A stretch of DNA of 64,000 bases from Uranotaenia lowii. Lineage: Eukaryota > Arthropoda > Insecta > Diptera > Culicidae. Shown in pieces: positions 1 to 11,199 of this stretch (position 1 is the stretch's first letter; the number at the start of each line of letters is the position of its first letter). The notes beneath the pieces were generated by a model that was not told the DNA's origin, did no database searches, and saw only the letters and a list, made by a program, of their open reading frames with translations. The translations under genes were made by a program, and so were the position numbers. The stretch spans positions 314,503,304-314,567,303 of the forward strand of contig NC_073693.1 in the NCBI RefSeq assembly GCF_029784155.1, read 5' to 3'.

Positions 1-2
1 AA

Positions 3-761
3 TCTACTAAAAATTTTTTACAAAATATTACGCAATGTCGTCGTTGTCAAGCTTTTTGTCACGGCACTAAAAATTGTAGAATGAATGCCAGATGCATGTT
101 TTGCGGCTCATTCGATCATGAAAAATCTAAATGCCTTTTTGGTGGTGATAAGCCAAAAACAGAATTTTTTAAGTGTGCGAATTGCGCAGGTAATCATTCC
201 TCGAATTCTCTAGACTGTCCCATCAGGGCAAAAATTATTGCTTCTAGGAAAAATCCCAAAGTTTCCAGAAAAGTTTCTTCTCCTCCTTCGTCTTTTTCGT
301 CTTAATACGTCAGGCCGGCAAACAATCTGCCTATTCGCAGTCAGCCTCGGCCTACTTTAGAATCACTTCTTGGTAATGCTCAAAGTGATTTTAATGTTAA
401 CTGTGCTGATTCAGCGCCACAGACTCGTTGTTTAACGTTCTCAGAGGTGGTTGAAAATGGGTTGCCCTCTTCAGGTTTAACTAATAAAAATGGGAAAAAA
501 CCAAGTCTCAACGTTCATGCGAAGGCTTGGGAAAATCCCCGAAATTCAAATACTTGTTCTTCTCCTTCATTTTCTGATCCTAACAATTTTGTTGATTTGG
601 GTGAGATCACTGAGGAAAAATTAAAATTTTTGCATCAAAATTTAATGGAAATGATGCAACTTATGTTGAAAGCAAATTCAATGTTTGAAGCTTTTCAAAC
701 TTCTTTTAATTATGCTAACAAAATTATTATGACTTTACGATTCCCTCATGGATCCAAATAG
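3..761 (+). pseudogene. LINE ORF1 (Gag-like RNA-binding protein), 3' part, one in-frame stop
   Basis: The frame is open from base 3 to a TAA at 303-305, then resumes in the same frame to the stop at 759-761. Two CX2CX4HX4C zinc knuckles (nt 36-77 and 93-134) and a third, irregular one (CANC...H...C, nt about 177-221) lie upstream. The C-terminal part carries the short helical tail ending FNYANKIIM, common in mosquito Jockey ORF1 proteins. In this family the protein coats the element RNA and chaperones nucleic acid during target-primed reverse transcription. The amino terminus lies outside the window. The TAA falls in a low-complexity serine-rich linker. A functional readthrough is possible but I regard decay as more likely, because ORF2 is also broken. 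Confidence 0.88.
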
Positions 762-3406
762 ATGTTTAAATATTATAAATTGGAACGCTAGATCTTTGCT
801 GGCTAACCAAGATGAATTCTTTTTTTTTTTGAAAACTCAAAACATACATATTGCTGCCATCACTGAAACTTTTTTAAAGCCAGACAATAACTTGAAAAGC
901 AATGCTTTCTTTAAAATTTTACGACATGATCGACTTGATCGACAAGGTGGGGGTGTAGCTATTGTCATCAATAGTCGTCTCAAATTTAGACTTCTTCCTT
1001 CTTTCAATAGAAAAGTCTTAGAAACAATTGGAATTGAATTAGAAACTTCTATGGGGAAAATTATAATTGTTGCCGCATATTTGCCTTTTCAATGTAGCGG
1101 TGAACAGAAAAATTTTTTGAAGGGAGATTTACAAAAACTCACCAGAAATAAATCTAAATTTTTTATTATTGGTGACTTTTATGCAAAACACCGATCTTGG
1201 AATAATATTTCATCAAATTCAAATGGGGAATATTTTGTTTAATGACTGCTCTGCAGGTTATTATACTGTTGAATATCCTAATGGGCATACTTGTTTTTCT
1301 TCAATTAGAAATCCCTCCACAATTGATTTGGTTCTAACGGATTTAGGCGAGCATTGTAGTCAATTAGTTTCTCATGCGGACCTCGATTCAGACCACCTTC
1401 CAGTAACTTTCTCTTTATCCCAAAGTCCCATTGAAAACCCTTTAAAATCAACTTTTAATTTTCAAAAGGCTAACTGGGAGCGATATATGAATTTTATTGA
1501 ACGTAATTTAGATGTAAACGTTCCACTGAATTCAATAGAAGATATTGATTTGGCTATAGAAAATTTGACAACTTCAATAGTCAATGCTAAAGCCGCTTCA
1601 GTACCTGAAGTTAAACATAAATTTAATCAACCTTTAATTGATGATGATTTTCAGTTTTTGATACGACTGAAAAACATTCGTCGACGCCAATATCAACGTA
1701 CTAGGGATCCTTATTTAAAATTTATTTATTGCGACCTTCAAAAAGAGATCAAACGTCGTTTAAATTTCATTCGTAATGAAAATTTTGCTAAATCAGTAGA
1801 GGACATAAAACCCTACTCAAAGCCATTTTGGAAATTAACTAAAATTCTGAAAAAGCCCCAGAAGCCAATTCCTACTTTGAAAGATGGGGATAAACTTCTT
1901 TTAACTAATTCAGAAAAAGCTCAAAAATTAGCCCAACAATTTGAGTCTGCTCATGACTTTAATTTAAACGTTGTTAGTCCTATTGACGCTCAAATTTCCC
2001 TTGAATTTGATGATATTCTTTCAAAGCAAAATGTGTTTGAAAGTTCTTGTGAGACAAATATTGATGAACTTAAATTGATTTTCAAAAAATTTAAAAATAT
2101 GAAAGCTCCGGGGGAAGATGGGATTTTCTATATTCTTATTAAAAAGTTGCCTGAAAGCACTTTAAATTTTTTAGTTGAAATCTTCAACAAATGTTTTCAC
2201 TTGGCTTATTTTCCCAATAAATGGAAAAATTCCAAAGTAACTCCAATTTTGAAACCTGGAAAAAGTGCTTCAGAGCCATCAAGTTATCGACCAATTAGTT
2301 TGCTTCCTTCTTTAAGTAAACTATTTGAGAGAGTTATTTTGAATAGAATGATGATTCACATTAATCAGAATTCTATTTTCCCTGATGAACAATTTGGTTT
2401 TCGTCATGGACATTCTACTACACATCAACTTTTGAGTGTAACTAATATGATTAACGCTAGCAAATCTGAAGGTTATTCAACTGGTGTTGCTCTTCTTGAT
2501 ATTGAAAAAGATTTTGACAGTGTTTGGCACAAAGGTTTAGTAGCTAAATTAGCTCGATTTGATTTTCCTGTATATCTCACCAAAATTATTCAAAATTATT
2601 TGACTAGCCGAACCTTACAAGTAAGCTATCAAAACTCATGCTCTGAAAGGACACCCATTAGAGTTGGTGTCCCTCAGGGTAGTATACTTGGGCCTATTTT
2701 ATACAATATTTTTACTTCTGATCTTCCTGATGTACCAGAAGGAAAAGGTAGAAGATTATTTGCTGATGATACTTTGCTTTCAGCCAAAGGTCGAAATTTA
2801 TGGGTGGTACGCAGTAGATTGCAACAAAATTTAAATTCCTTTTTGAATTACTTGAAAATGTGGAAAATTTCTCCTATCGCTTCCAAAACTCAACTTATTT
2901 TATTTCCCCATAAGCCAAGAGCAAATTTTTTAAAACCTAATGAAAATCATTCCATAACTTTTAATGGGGTTTCATTAGAATGGTCTGATCACGTGAAGTA
3001 CTTGGGACTCACACTTGATCGGAATCTTACATTTAAAAATCACATTGAAGATATTCAATCTAAATGTAATAAATACACTAAATCTCTTTATTCTCTCATC
3101 AACAGGAAATCCAGGTTGTATCTGCGAAACAAGATGTTAATCTACAAACAGGTCTTTCGACCAGCGATAATGTATGCAGTTCCGATTTGGTCTAGCTGCT
3201 GCGCGACGAGGAAGAAAGCCATCCAGAGGATTCAGAACAAGGTTCTGAAAATGATTTTGCGGCTTCCACCTTGGCACAGCACCGAAGATCTTCATCGGAT
3301 TGCGGGCATTGAATCGATCGAAGAGATGGCCAACAAAATCATCTCCAACTTCAGAGGCAAATCGATGCAGTCTTCCATCGCAGAGATTCGTTCTCTTTAC
3401 AATTAA
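748..3406 (+). pseudogene. LINE ORF2: APE endonuclease plus reverse transcriptase, frameshifted
   Basis: Starts at the ATG at 748 (MDPN), overlapping the end of ORF1. The APE-type endonuclease shows NWNARSL, ITET and, after the shift, IDLVLTD and SDHLP. The RT shows APGEDGI, SYRPISLL, the GVPQGSILGP box and FADD (about nt 2758-2769). The frame changes from +1 to +2 at the T-run at 1233-1236, consistent with insertion of one T. The catalytic GDFN motif of the endonuclease reads GDFY (codon 1180-1182), and the RT motif A alanine before FD is an aspartate (codon 2510-2512). These changes plus the frameshift mark a non-functional copy. Unbroken length would be about 885 residues, normal for the clade. 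Role in the family: nick the target and prime reverse transcription of the element RNA. Confidence 0.92.
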
Positions 3407-3648
3407 GTTAGTTTATAGGATTTAGGATTAAGTTTATACATCTTTTTTTTTTTTTGCTTAACAGGATATTCTCCTATAAATCAAATTATTTATTGCTAAA
3501 GCAAATTTAAAACAAATAAACAATGTTTAAAATTAACTGTATCAAAGAGTTGAACTGATCATAATTGATCTGAACACTTTAATTTAACTTTAATAATGTA
3601 ACTTAAATGTAATGATTAAAAGACTAATAAAGACATATTAAAAAAAAA

Positions 3649-4487
3649 TCCATTCATTTTTCAGTGCTGTCCGTGAAAGTAAAGGTAAACTTTTTATAAG
3701 CAGAATCCATCAACACAGCTTACAATCAAAACACAGCACGTACGTTTCCAGATTTTTGGCAAAAAAAAAAGTCTTGATCTGAGAAAAGAACATCGTGTTA
3801 AGGAATAAAAATTCTGTTGTGTAAATTTCATATTGTGTTACTTCTAGACATAAACTTTCTCTTTAAATTTTAATTCAAACTAAAGACAGACTGTTGAACC
3901 ACGTTGAACGCTCGATAATCGGGCAAAGTTTTGATTACTGTATGCAGCGTGCAGTGAAAGCCCAACTGTCACCCAAGTGTTTCCCGTCCGTCAAAAAACT
4001 TATTTAAGCTCCGAAGGATAGTGCAAAGCACTCGCTCACACTTTTGCCCTGACATTTCCTCGCTGCCGCATGATTTATTCAGCTTCGCATCCTTCCAACA
4101 TTTGGAGTTTCTTGCCCGGTCACATTCAACCCACTCCTTGGAGTCTTGCATCTCGAATTGTGTGTGTATCCTTGGAGCATGACAGGAGCGAACTTTGTAG
4201 CACCACTCCGCAGGAAACTTTCACTAATTACTCATGTGCAAAAGTTTTGCGCTAATCCTTGCCCTGATTGTGACACACGAAACCAACCCGACTGCAGACG
4301 CTTGTTCGCAAAAATACGAAATATTTTCCCCGAAATCATCGGAATTATTTTTTCCCTTAAGAAAAACGAATTTTAGGTTTGATTACTTTTCATAAAATAT
4401 ATTGAGTCTAAATACAAGAAATTTTGTTTAGAGTTCTATTAATATAAAAAAATGTATTACGAAACATTGAATCAACATAATTTATTG
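3649..4487. other. Unassigned AT-rich stretch
   Basis: No coding signal, inverted repeat or recognised repeat seen. The segment 3960-4280 is less AT-rich and has short open frames on both strands, but none shows a domain or biased composition. It may be unique host DNA. Confidence 0.4.
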
Positions 4488-4712
4488 TAAGTAATTGGTT
4501 TGGGCTTGTGATATAGCTCAGTTGGCAAGTCTGTTGTCTCCTGAGCCGATGTCCGTGAGTTCGAGCCCGAGAGTAAACATCGAACACAGTTGTACCGGAT
4601 AAGTTTTTCAATAACGATCCGCCAACTGTAACGTTGATAAAGTCGCGAATACCATAAAGATGGTAAATCGACTATATTCGAAACAAAAAAAAAAAAATAA
4701 GTAATTGGTTTG
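4488..4712 (+). mobile_element. tRNA-derived SINE with perfect 15-bp target duplication
   Basis: The body (about 4503-4697) begins with a tRNA-like head containing an A box and a B box, continues with a tRNA-unrelated part of about 120 bp and ends in a run of A interrupted once. It is flanked by identical 15-bp copies of TAAGTAATTGGTTTG at 4488-4502 and 4698-4712. Known of such elements: they are transcribed by RNA polymerase III and mobilised by LINE machinery. The perfect duplication and clean boxes suggest a fairly recent insertion. Which LINE mobilises it cannot be told from this window: the Jockey-type LINE also ends in A, but no shared 3' tail was found. Confidence 0.9.
4514..4567 (+). 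promoter_or_regulatory. Internal RNA polymerase III promoter (A and B boxes) of the SINE
   Basis: A box TAGCTCAGTTGG at 4514-4525 and B box GAGTTCGAGCC at 4557-4567, about 31 bp apart, as in tRNA genes. Both match the type 2 pol III promoter consensus. No intact acceptor stem closes the structure, so this is a SINE head and not a tRNA gene. Confidence 0.85.
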
Positions 4713-5715
4713 ATGAGTGACGGCTTTTCCTGGAAGGCTTAGCAAATCATCGATTATGCTTAAACGAACAGAAACAGAAACAAACTTCACCTAATCGTAC
4801 TTCATTAGGATGACGTTCTCAGAAGCCGTTGCGACGGACGTTGATGCTCATCTGAATTTATGATTCGATGTGTAATTAATTATTCATAAACTCGCGACAC
4901 TTCGTGTCGATGGTTGTTTTCTTTGCACCTTGAGGTCAGAAGCTTATTACCTGCCTGGTGTCACAGACAAATAAGTTGAATTATTTGGTAAAACTTCGGA
5001 CTGTTTAAATGAAAGTAGCTCAAAAGAGTAATTTCAGACAAATTTGAATATTAATTAATGCTTCCAACATTTTGATCTATGCGGATTTCTTTTCGGCGAG
5101 AAAGTAGGGCTGAAATTTTGACATATTTTTTCAGGGGTTTTTAGATTTGATATGAGAAGGCAAAATCTTTAATTCTTACAGGCGAAATTTTTAGATGACT
5201 TAATTCAAAGTTCTTTTCTGTACTCTGCTATAGTTTGAAATAATCATGTTAAGCTTAATTTTTCGAAAAAATAAATAACATGTTTTTAAAGTGTGGCGAT
5301 GTTCCTTATTTTGCACTAATTGTTTCAAATGATGGACAAATGTGTTCCTAATTATGGACATATGACACGTTCCAGCGTGACCAGACGACTTTAAAACAGG
5401 CTTTTCGACTTTAATTTCAATTTTTTTCTTTATTATTCAACGAACCCTCACACACTATACACATTGGATACGCTTTTCAAATTTCCTGTCCAATACATAT
5501 TAAGTATAAAGATAAAGATAACTAGTATTTATAAGTTTTTTTCAAGCTTTATTATGGAATTCAATATGCAGCTTGTTTTATAACTGTTTTATTATGGTCA
5601 TAAAAAAATGCCTGGATTCCTGATTCAACTATTTGTTTTCAAGTAACAATAAAGCTTCTACTCAATATATTATTTTAGTTGTTTAGAAAAAATGCTCCTC
5701 AATATTCAGGTTGAG
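4713..5715. other. Unassigned AT-rich stretch
   Basis: No open frame of interest and no clear repeat was seen. 4720-4960 is slightly less AT-rich. The rest is low-complexity A/T sequence. Confidence 0.35.
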
Positions 5716-6188
5716 AGGTTGCCCGGTTTGATCCGGGTTTGCCCGGTTTTTATCAAAAAATTTGAGAAAAGTCCGGTTCAGCCCGGTTGCATGGATTTTT
5801 ATTGGAAAATGTCCGAATTTTGTCGGAATTTATTCACTCAATTCGCCAAATCAAACAAAAATATGTAGCAAATTGTGTCGTTAAAAATTTTTATTTCTGC
5901 GTCCAAATCGAAATGTTTTGAGCAAGTTTTATAAAAATTATTATGAAAGGTTATTTGGAAGCCTGAAAAAAGATTCAAAATCTGCTGTAGAATTTTGATG
6001 AAAAATTTATTTTTTCAAGTTTTTTTTATTTTGTTGAGCAATTTCTGGACTTTCGCCATATTTGCCCGGATATTGCTCGGATTTTTGATGCTCAGTTTTG
6101 AAACCAATTCCCGTATTTGCTAGGTTTTAAGATAAAATCGCTCGAATTGATCTGACCCGGATACTTGCTGAAAAAAATCCGGCAACCT
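5716..6188. mobile_element. Non-autonomous DNA element (MITE), copy 1 of family shared with 40753-41076
   Basis: Begins AGGTTGCCCGG and ends CCGGCAACCT, an imperfect terminal inverted repeat. Both subterminal regions are rich in cccggttt and cccgga motifs and the middle is AT-rich. A related copy at 40753-41076 shares the terminal sequence and the motifs gcccggttgc and ttgaaaatgt-like blocks. No open frame. No clear target duplication at this copy. The superfamily is suggested by the second copy's 8-bp flanking repeat. Confidence 0.65.
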
Positions 6189-6474
6189 TATTCTAAATGC
6201 TCTATTAAAACTCCAACAAAACATGAACTAGAAAATTTGTTCCAAGCTTTTTTGCACTTTTTTTAAAGCCACGCAGTGCTTTAACCATAATTAAATCAGG
6301 TGACAGTTTCCAATTAAAATAATAAAACTGGACACGTTCAGGCTAGATTGCACATATTTGAATTAGAATCCCCATTTTAACAAATTTTTTATATGTCATG
6401 TTTGTTGTTTTATGAGTTATATAAAAAATATATTTGAAATACTTAAAATGAAGTGGTATGAATATTCTACAATA

Positions 6475-6720
6475 TTAGTATTGAGTGAAAAGGCCCAACT
6501 TATTGTTTGACACCATCATTAATCCAATATGGCGGCTTCCGCAGTTCTTCTCAAAGCTTAAAGTTACTGTAAATCTCATGAAAGATCCACAATATGGGTA
6601 TTGGGCGAAAGGGCTGAACGAGAAGAAGTCGAATTTCGCTATCCGACACCATTTTGAAATCCAAGATGATGGCATCCGCTAAAGTTGAAAATGCTATATT
6701 TGACTGACTTGGATTTCAAG
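6475..6720. repeat. Two diverged copies of an ~120-bp repeat unit
   Basis: Phrases recur about 120 bp apart: a tattg(a/g)g(t/c)gaaa block at about 6478 and 6599, a (t/c)gacaccat block at about 6509 and 6645, and a ccaa-ga/ta-tggc block at about 6525 and 6661. A part-inverted third block follows near 6705. Divergence is high. It has no coding potential I can defend. It resembles an old dispersed repeat, family unknown. Confidence 0.4.
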
Positions 6721-7800
6721 ATAGCGTCAGCGTTACAAAATTCCATTCTAACCCATGGTATCATTCCACCGGACATTCACGACCAATCCCTGATTTAGTA
6801 TGTCCTCATTTACAGTACTAATGAGTTTCAACTCAGAAATGACGATCTCATCCTACGCGTGTGATTGATTGGCTTTTGAGAGATATTTATGTCAAATTTA
6901 AGCTTTTTATATGGCTCTCATAAAACTTATAACCATTCTGACCATAACAATGATGCATTAAACTGATTAACACGTTTTAGAATAGCTGTATAAAAGCGTA
7001 TATCACAATGACGTTTCTAGAACTGGGCCAAATATCCAGATTTAGGCTTTGTTGGAGATGGTGATGTATAGAATTCGAAAAAAAATACAAAAAGTACAAA
7101 AAGTATTTATACAGAGAAAATCAAGAAATGTTTGCTTTTATATTTTTGAAAATTCACCATTAAACATCAGTATTCATACAACTAACCTTTATGAAATTCG
7201 AAACCCATATTTAATTTTTACAAAAATATTCATATAAACTTTGAATAAAAATATATCATTAGAATTGGTATGAAATTTCCTTTTTGATGAATACAAATTG
7301 ATCTTAAATGTGAAATCTTGCGGGAATACAGTGAGGGAAATAAGAATTGTACCACTATGAGTATTGCTTGTAGAAATATGAATGATTGAAAATCAACAAA
7401 ATTTTCTTCTACAGTTTGTTTTAAACTGTTCAACGGATAAACCAAAAATAAATTTCCTTTTTTTAATGAAGCATTTGGCGTTGAGGACCAAAAATATGAA
7501 AAAAGGGTGCGAAATAGGAATAGTACCACTTATGTTTTTCTACAAAATCTTCTTAAAATTTATGAAAGTTATGCACTTTTACAAAGTAAATTTTAAGAAA
7601 TAAGAAATACTTCTACAAACATTTAGAATAACCAACTGGATTTTTAGTCGTTTTCTAGTATTAAAAGGTTTTGAAAGAGATTTTTTAAGAAATTTTCTTC
7701 CAGCGCTAAGGAATTTGACATTTAAGTTATGATACTTTATCAAGCTGCTTAATTTCTTTTAAAAAAATATATCGTGAAATGATAAAACATAGATTCTAGG
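6721..7800. other. Unassigned AT-rich stretch
   Basis: Short opposite-strand open frames exist around 7230-7600, but their products are lysine/phenylalanine-rich, as expected from AT-rich DNA. No repeat or motif was recognised. Confidence 0.35.
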
Positions 7801-8360
7801 ATGAATTTGAATACCAAAAACAGGCTTCTCATTCGCTTCGAAAATAATTATTTTTTTAATCAGTCAAAGACTATATTTCCAGTTTGAAGTCATAGATGGC
7901 TGCATTATCTTGCTGTTGATGGGAATTGAGACCCATTTTTTTGACTATTATTAATGTGTGCTGGATGATTTTGATCAAGACATAAGTACACGGTACCACG
8001 TGAGCGCCTTGGAAATTCTAAGATCACTGGTTCAAATGATTAGAGTTGCATTAAGGTCGTAATTTCTTAGACCGGTTATTTGAATAACGTTGTTCATTCC
8101 TGTGGAGCATTATGGACCAGATGGCTATTGATGTTATTGGTATAATTTGCAATTAAATCGGTAGTTGAGATGAGCTGAAACTTCGGCGGTAGTATATTCT
8201 GGTGCTGTAAAGTGAAATGATGTTAAAATCGTTATGGGTGAATTTTGAATCAGATAAAACAGGTTGGAATTCAAAAACATTGGTTTCTTCTTCAGTTAAC
8301 CACACTTTTTCCAGTTTCAAGTCGTAGATGGCAGCACTATCTTGCAGTTGACGCCAATTT
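7801..8360. repeat. Direct duplication, ~432-bp spacing, diverged
   Basis: The block starting ttccagttt at 7877 recurs at 8309, with about 80% identity over roughly 60 bp (…gaagtcatagatggctgc… against …caagtcgtagatggcagc…). Weaker similarity extends upstream (aataccaaaaacagg against aattcaaaaacattgg). Either an old tandem duplication or two copies of one dispersed repeat. No protein is visible. Confidence 0.5.
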
Positions 8361-8873
8361 AAGTCTCAATATTGACTTACCAGGTCTATTCAGGCCCATA
8401 TCCATGATTTCGAGTTAGTTTTTCGGCACAGTTTTGTTGAAGATCACGCTGAAGAAAGCTTTTCTGGGCTTTCAAAAACTCACTTTGTTTTGTATTTAGA
8501 TGCACCGGAATAAAATTTCAAATCGCCAATCTTCCAATAGTGTCATATTGACACTCAAGACCGGGTTCAGGTTTAAGGGGGTGACTCTAGGTAACAGCAT
8601 TTTTGGTGCTTTTGATTTAAAAACTGTTTTTGGAAGATTTTGGCGTCCTTAATTCGAATCATTTGCCAGATTTAGATAATCAGCTCATCTATTAGTGATA
8701 TGGTGTGTGATAAACAGCTTTAAAATGTTCAATTCTACAATTATTTTTAGAAAACTTTACAACTATTTCTGACACCATTGAAGAAAATCTTTGAGTATTT
8801 TATGTAAAGATTTAAAACTTTAAAATATTTTTAATCATTCAAGAACGGTTGGACTTATGGTTGAAAAAATATC
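8361..8873. other. Unassigned stretch
   Basis: Nothing recognised. No open frame of note. Confidence 0.35.
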
Positions 8874-9036
8874 TTAACCCTTCGTTTCATGATTTTTTAA
8901 CTTTTCTTAAAAATCATGTTTATCAGTTGAAAATGATGAGTAAATCAAGAAAAAAAAATTAAAATAAAATACGATTTTTCACTTTTTCCATACATTAATT
9001 GTTGCAAATTTGTTATTTTATGAAACGAAGGGTTAA
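8874..9036. mobile_element. piggyBac-like MITE, 163 bp, TTAA-flanked (copy 1)
   Basis: Bounded by a perfect 17-bp inverted repeat, TTAACCCTTCGTTTCAT at 8874-8890 and its complement at 9020-9036. TTAA followed by CCC is the hallmark of piggyBac-type insertions: the TTAA is the duplicated target and CCCTTCG the element end. The interior has no coding capacity. Related sequences occur at 19272-19435 and, as a right half only, at about 26122-26168. It would need a transposase in trans, which is not in this window. Confidence 0.82.
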
Positions 9037-10565
9037 ATTAAATGGTTTAAAATTTTGTCAAAATTGCCGTATTTCGCTAAATTGGGAAAATAAACAAATG
9101 GAAATCCTCTAGGTATAACTTTTATTCGCAGAATTCTAAATTGCAAGCAATTTTTATTAAGTTAAAACCTTACATTTCAAACCTGCCTTAAGTGCCTTAA
9201 TTGATTAAATGAATTTTTACCCATTTTCCAAAGTTATTTCGAAAATAAGAGTTTCTATAAAATCTTATTGCATACTTGAAATCAGCTTTCCTTAATTAAT
9301 CTTAATCAATTCTTCTTCACACAACGTAAAATGTTATTTTGTTCCTTGTGGAATGGGTCAACATTGTTGCAGTATAGGAAAATCATAAAAATGTTACCAA
9401 AATGATAAAATTTGCGATAAATTTAAGTAAATTATTGTTTTTCGTGAAAAAACTAAACGACAGTTGCCAAGTAAAAGAGTAAAAAGTGAAAGTTCGAATT
9501 TATCATTCAACCAGTTGCTTCAACCTGATGCCCAAGCTCCAAACCACGCAATTTTAAATTGATCCCGGAATCCTGTCGGCTGTTTCATTCGCCAGAGATC
9601 GTACCTCCGGATGAACCGAAGTTAACCATTTACCGGGTCTCTAGAAAGGATAAAAGCTAAGTATTCTCTCCATGTTTTTTCGATGTCACATGTTGAACTA
9701 TCATGATATTTTCTGTAATTTTGATAACAGGATTTCCATTTGCTAAAATATCCTAATTTTGCTAAATCTTTTACTGCTGGATTTCAAATGTGTGCGTATC
9801 TTAGTCTAATATCTTTTATTAGTTGAAAATGACTATGAATTAATTATTTTAATGAGCATCGTTGTATTCTTAATATTCTACGATATGAAAAAAAAAATGC
9901 TTTGACAGTTGTCTATCAAAATAGTTTTGCCTCATATCAGTCAGTTAAATTTATTGTTGAATCGTTAGTAAATCGCGAATAAGAAAATTCTTTCAAACGT
10001 TCGTTACAATTCACTATCAACTAAATTGGAATAGTCTTAGCCAATACATTTTTTGCATATTCTGCGGAGAATCACATCACTGGTTATTTATCCATGTCAT
10101 TCCTGCTATTCTATATATGTCAGTCAAGTTGAGTCTTCGATTAGTCTTTTTGAAGCAAAGAAGTATAGAATTATAACAATGCTTGTTTGAATTTAAAGTT
10201 AGGAAAATCAGTTTCATATGAGCTCGAGTCTGCAAGAGATTTTTCAATACTATAAATCTTCTACTCATTTATGTCACATGTACTTATGTCAGGAAATATT
10301 TGTGTTTTAAATCAGATGAAATTCTATTAGAAATTGTTCGGATTGTGTCGTATTTTACAATGATTGGGTGTTGGACACTCCCGTTGAAAAAATGGAAAAG
10401 AGGTTTTTAATATAAATAATTATACTGCGATGCATCTTTACAAAGTTTTTTCGTATTTGAATTTGCTATTCAAAGTTAGTCCCAAGTTAAATAAAAACCA
10501 CTTGGTATTTGATATAATAATGTTCACCAATTCATATACATATGAAAGAAGTCTTTCACTGCAAT
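9037..10565. other. Unassigned AT-rich stretch
   Basis: No gene or clear repeat. 9530-9660 is less AT-rich and could be unique sequence. A 63-codon minus-strand frame at 10077-10268 has no recognisable features. Confidence 0.35.
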
Positions 10566-10696
10566 AGGGGTGATAAGGACATAACGAGTACCCGGGGTCT
10601 AATAAGCACTCCACTTTTCCACAAAAGTACTAATTCTCTCAAATAAATTTTTATGAGGACAGTTTTGTAGTTCCTATAGTATTAATTTTGAAAAGG
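10566..10696. repeat. Dispersed repeat, copy A (partner at 51999-52131)
   Basis: Shares an ordered series of blocks with 51999-52131: gataagg, gcac/gtacccggggt/c, taataagcactc, aaaagtac or caagtac, and ttcctatagtattaat. The similarity stops at about 10696, which is where the Penelope-like 3' end begins, so the Penelope element probably inserted into this repeat. No coding potential. Family unknown. Confidence 0.6.
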
Positions 10697-10737
10697 TTTC
10701 TCGGCGATTTCAGTCTCAAAAAATCATAAAACGATGT

Positions 10738-10800
10738 TTATTTACTACATCCGACGTTTCGGCATGTTTATTTTGCCTTTATCAAGGAATCTGGCGAGTT
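10738..10800 (-). ncRNA. Hammerhead-ribozyme-like motif in Penelope 3' region
   Basis: On the minus strand the order is TTGATAA, then AGGC with a loop and GCC (short stem II), then GAAAC and GTC. This follows the hammerhead core (CUGANGA - stem II - GAAA - GUC), as found near the ends of many Penelope elements. Two core bases deviate (the first C and the second G of CUGANGA), so self-cleavage is doubtful. Call is by motif order only; no folding was computed. Confidence 0.35.
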
Positions 10801-11199
10801 GGAAAGTTTACAAAAAAAAATTTAAATTAATTATTGTATCAGCTAATCTTATTCTTAACTTCTAACTGTTTTGATGTTATGAGGACAATACAAATTAAAT
10901 ATTATATAATTAAATGTTGAGGACAATACAGATAAAAAGAGTAAAAAATTATATAATATAAAGCTATGTGAATGTTAAAAACTTTTAATTCTACTTACAG
11001 TAATTTTTCGTTTTAATTGTCCAGAATGTTTTTCGAATCTATGAAACTGTCCTGAAGAAAAAGTCGTCTCGTTGTTGGCTGAGCGGATGGAAATCTATTG
11101 CAAACTAATGATGTTTTCGTTTGGTGATACTTTTTTAAAAAACTTTTCGAAATGTAATCAGAAAGTGAGAACTTTTTGGTTTTCCTGTTCGTTCTTTCG

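Larger units (their letters stand above)
1..3648 (+). mobile_element. Jockey-clade non-LTR retrotransposon (LINE), 5' end beyond window
   Basis: Seen: a Gag-like ORF1 with zinc knuckles, a slightly overlapping ORF2 with endonuclease and reverse transcriptase, a 3' UTR, an AATAAA signal at 3626-3631 and a short A-run at 3640-3648. The ORF1-end/ORF2-start overlap (ORF2 ATG at 748, ORF1 stop at 759-761) is typical of the Jockey clade. The copy is dead: ORF1 has an in-frame TAA, ORF2 has a one-base frameshift, and two conserved ORF2 residues are changed. The left end is missing because the window starts inside ORF1, so no target-site duplication can be checked. Confidence 0.93.

Noticed and set aside
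4503..4575. A tRNA gene
   Set aside because: A and B boxes are present, but the acceptor stem does not close, and the sequence continues into a SINE body with A-tail and target duplication.
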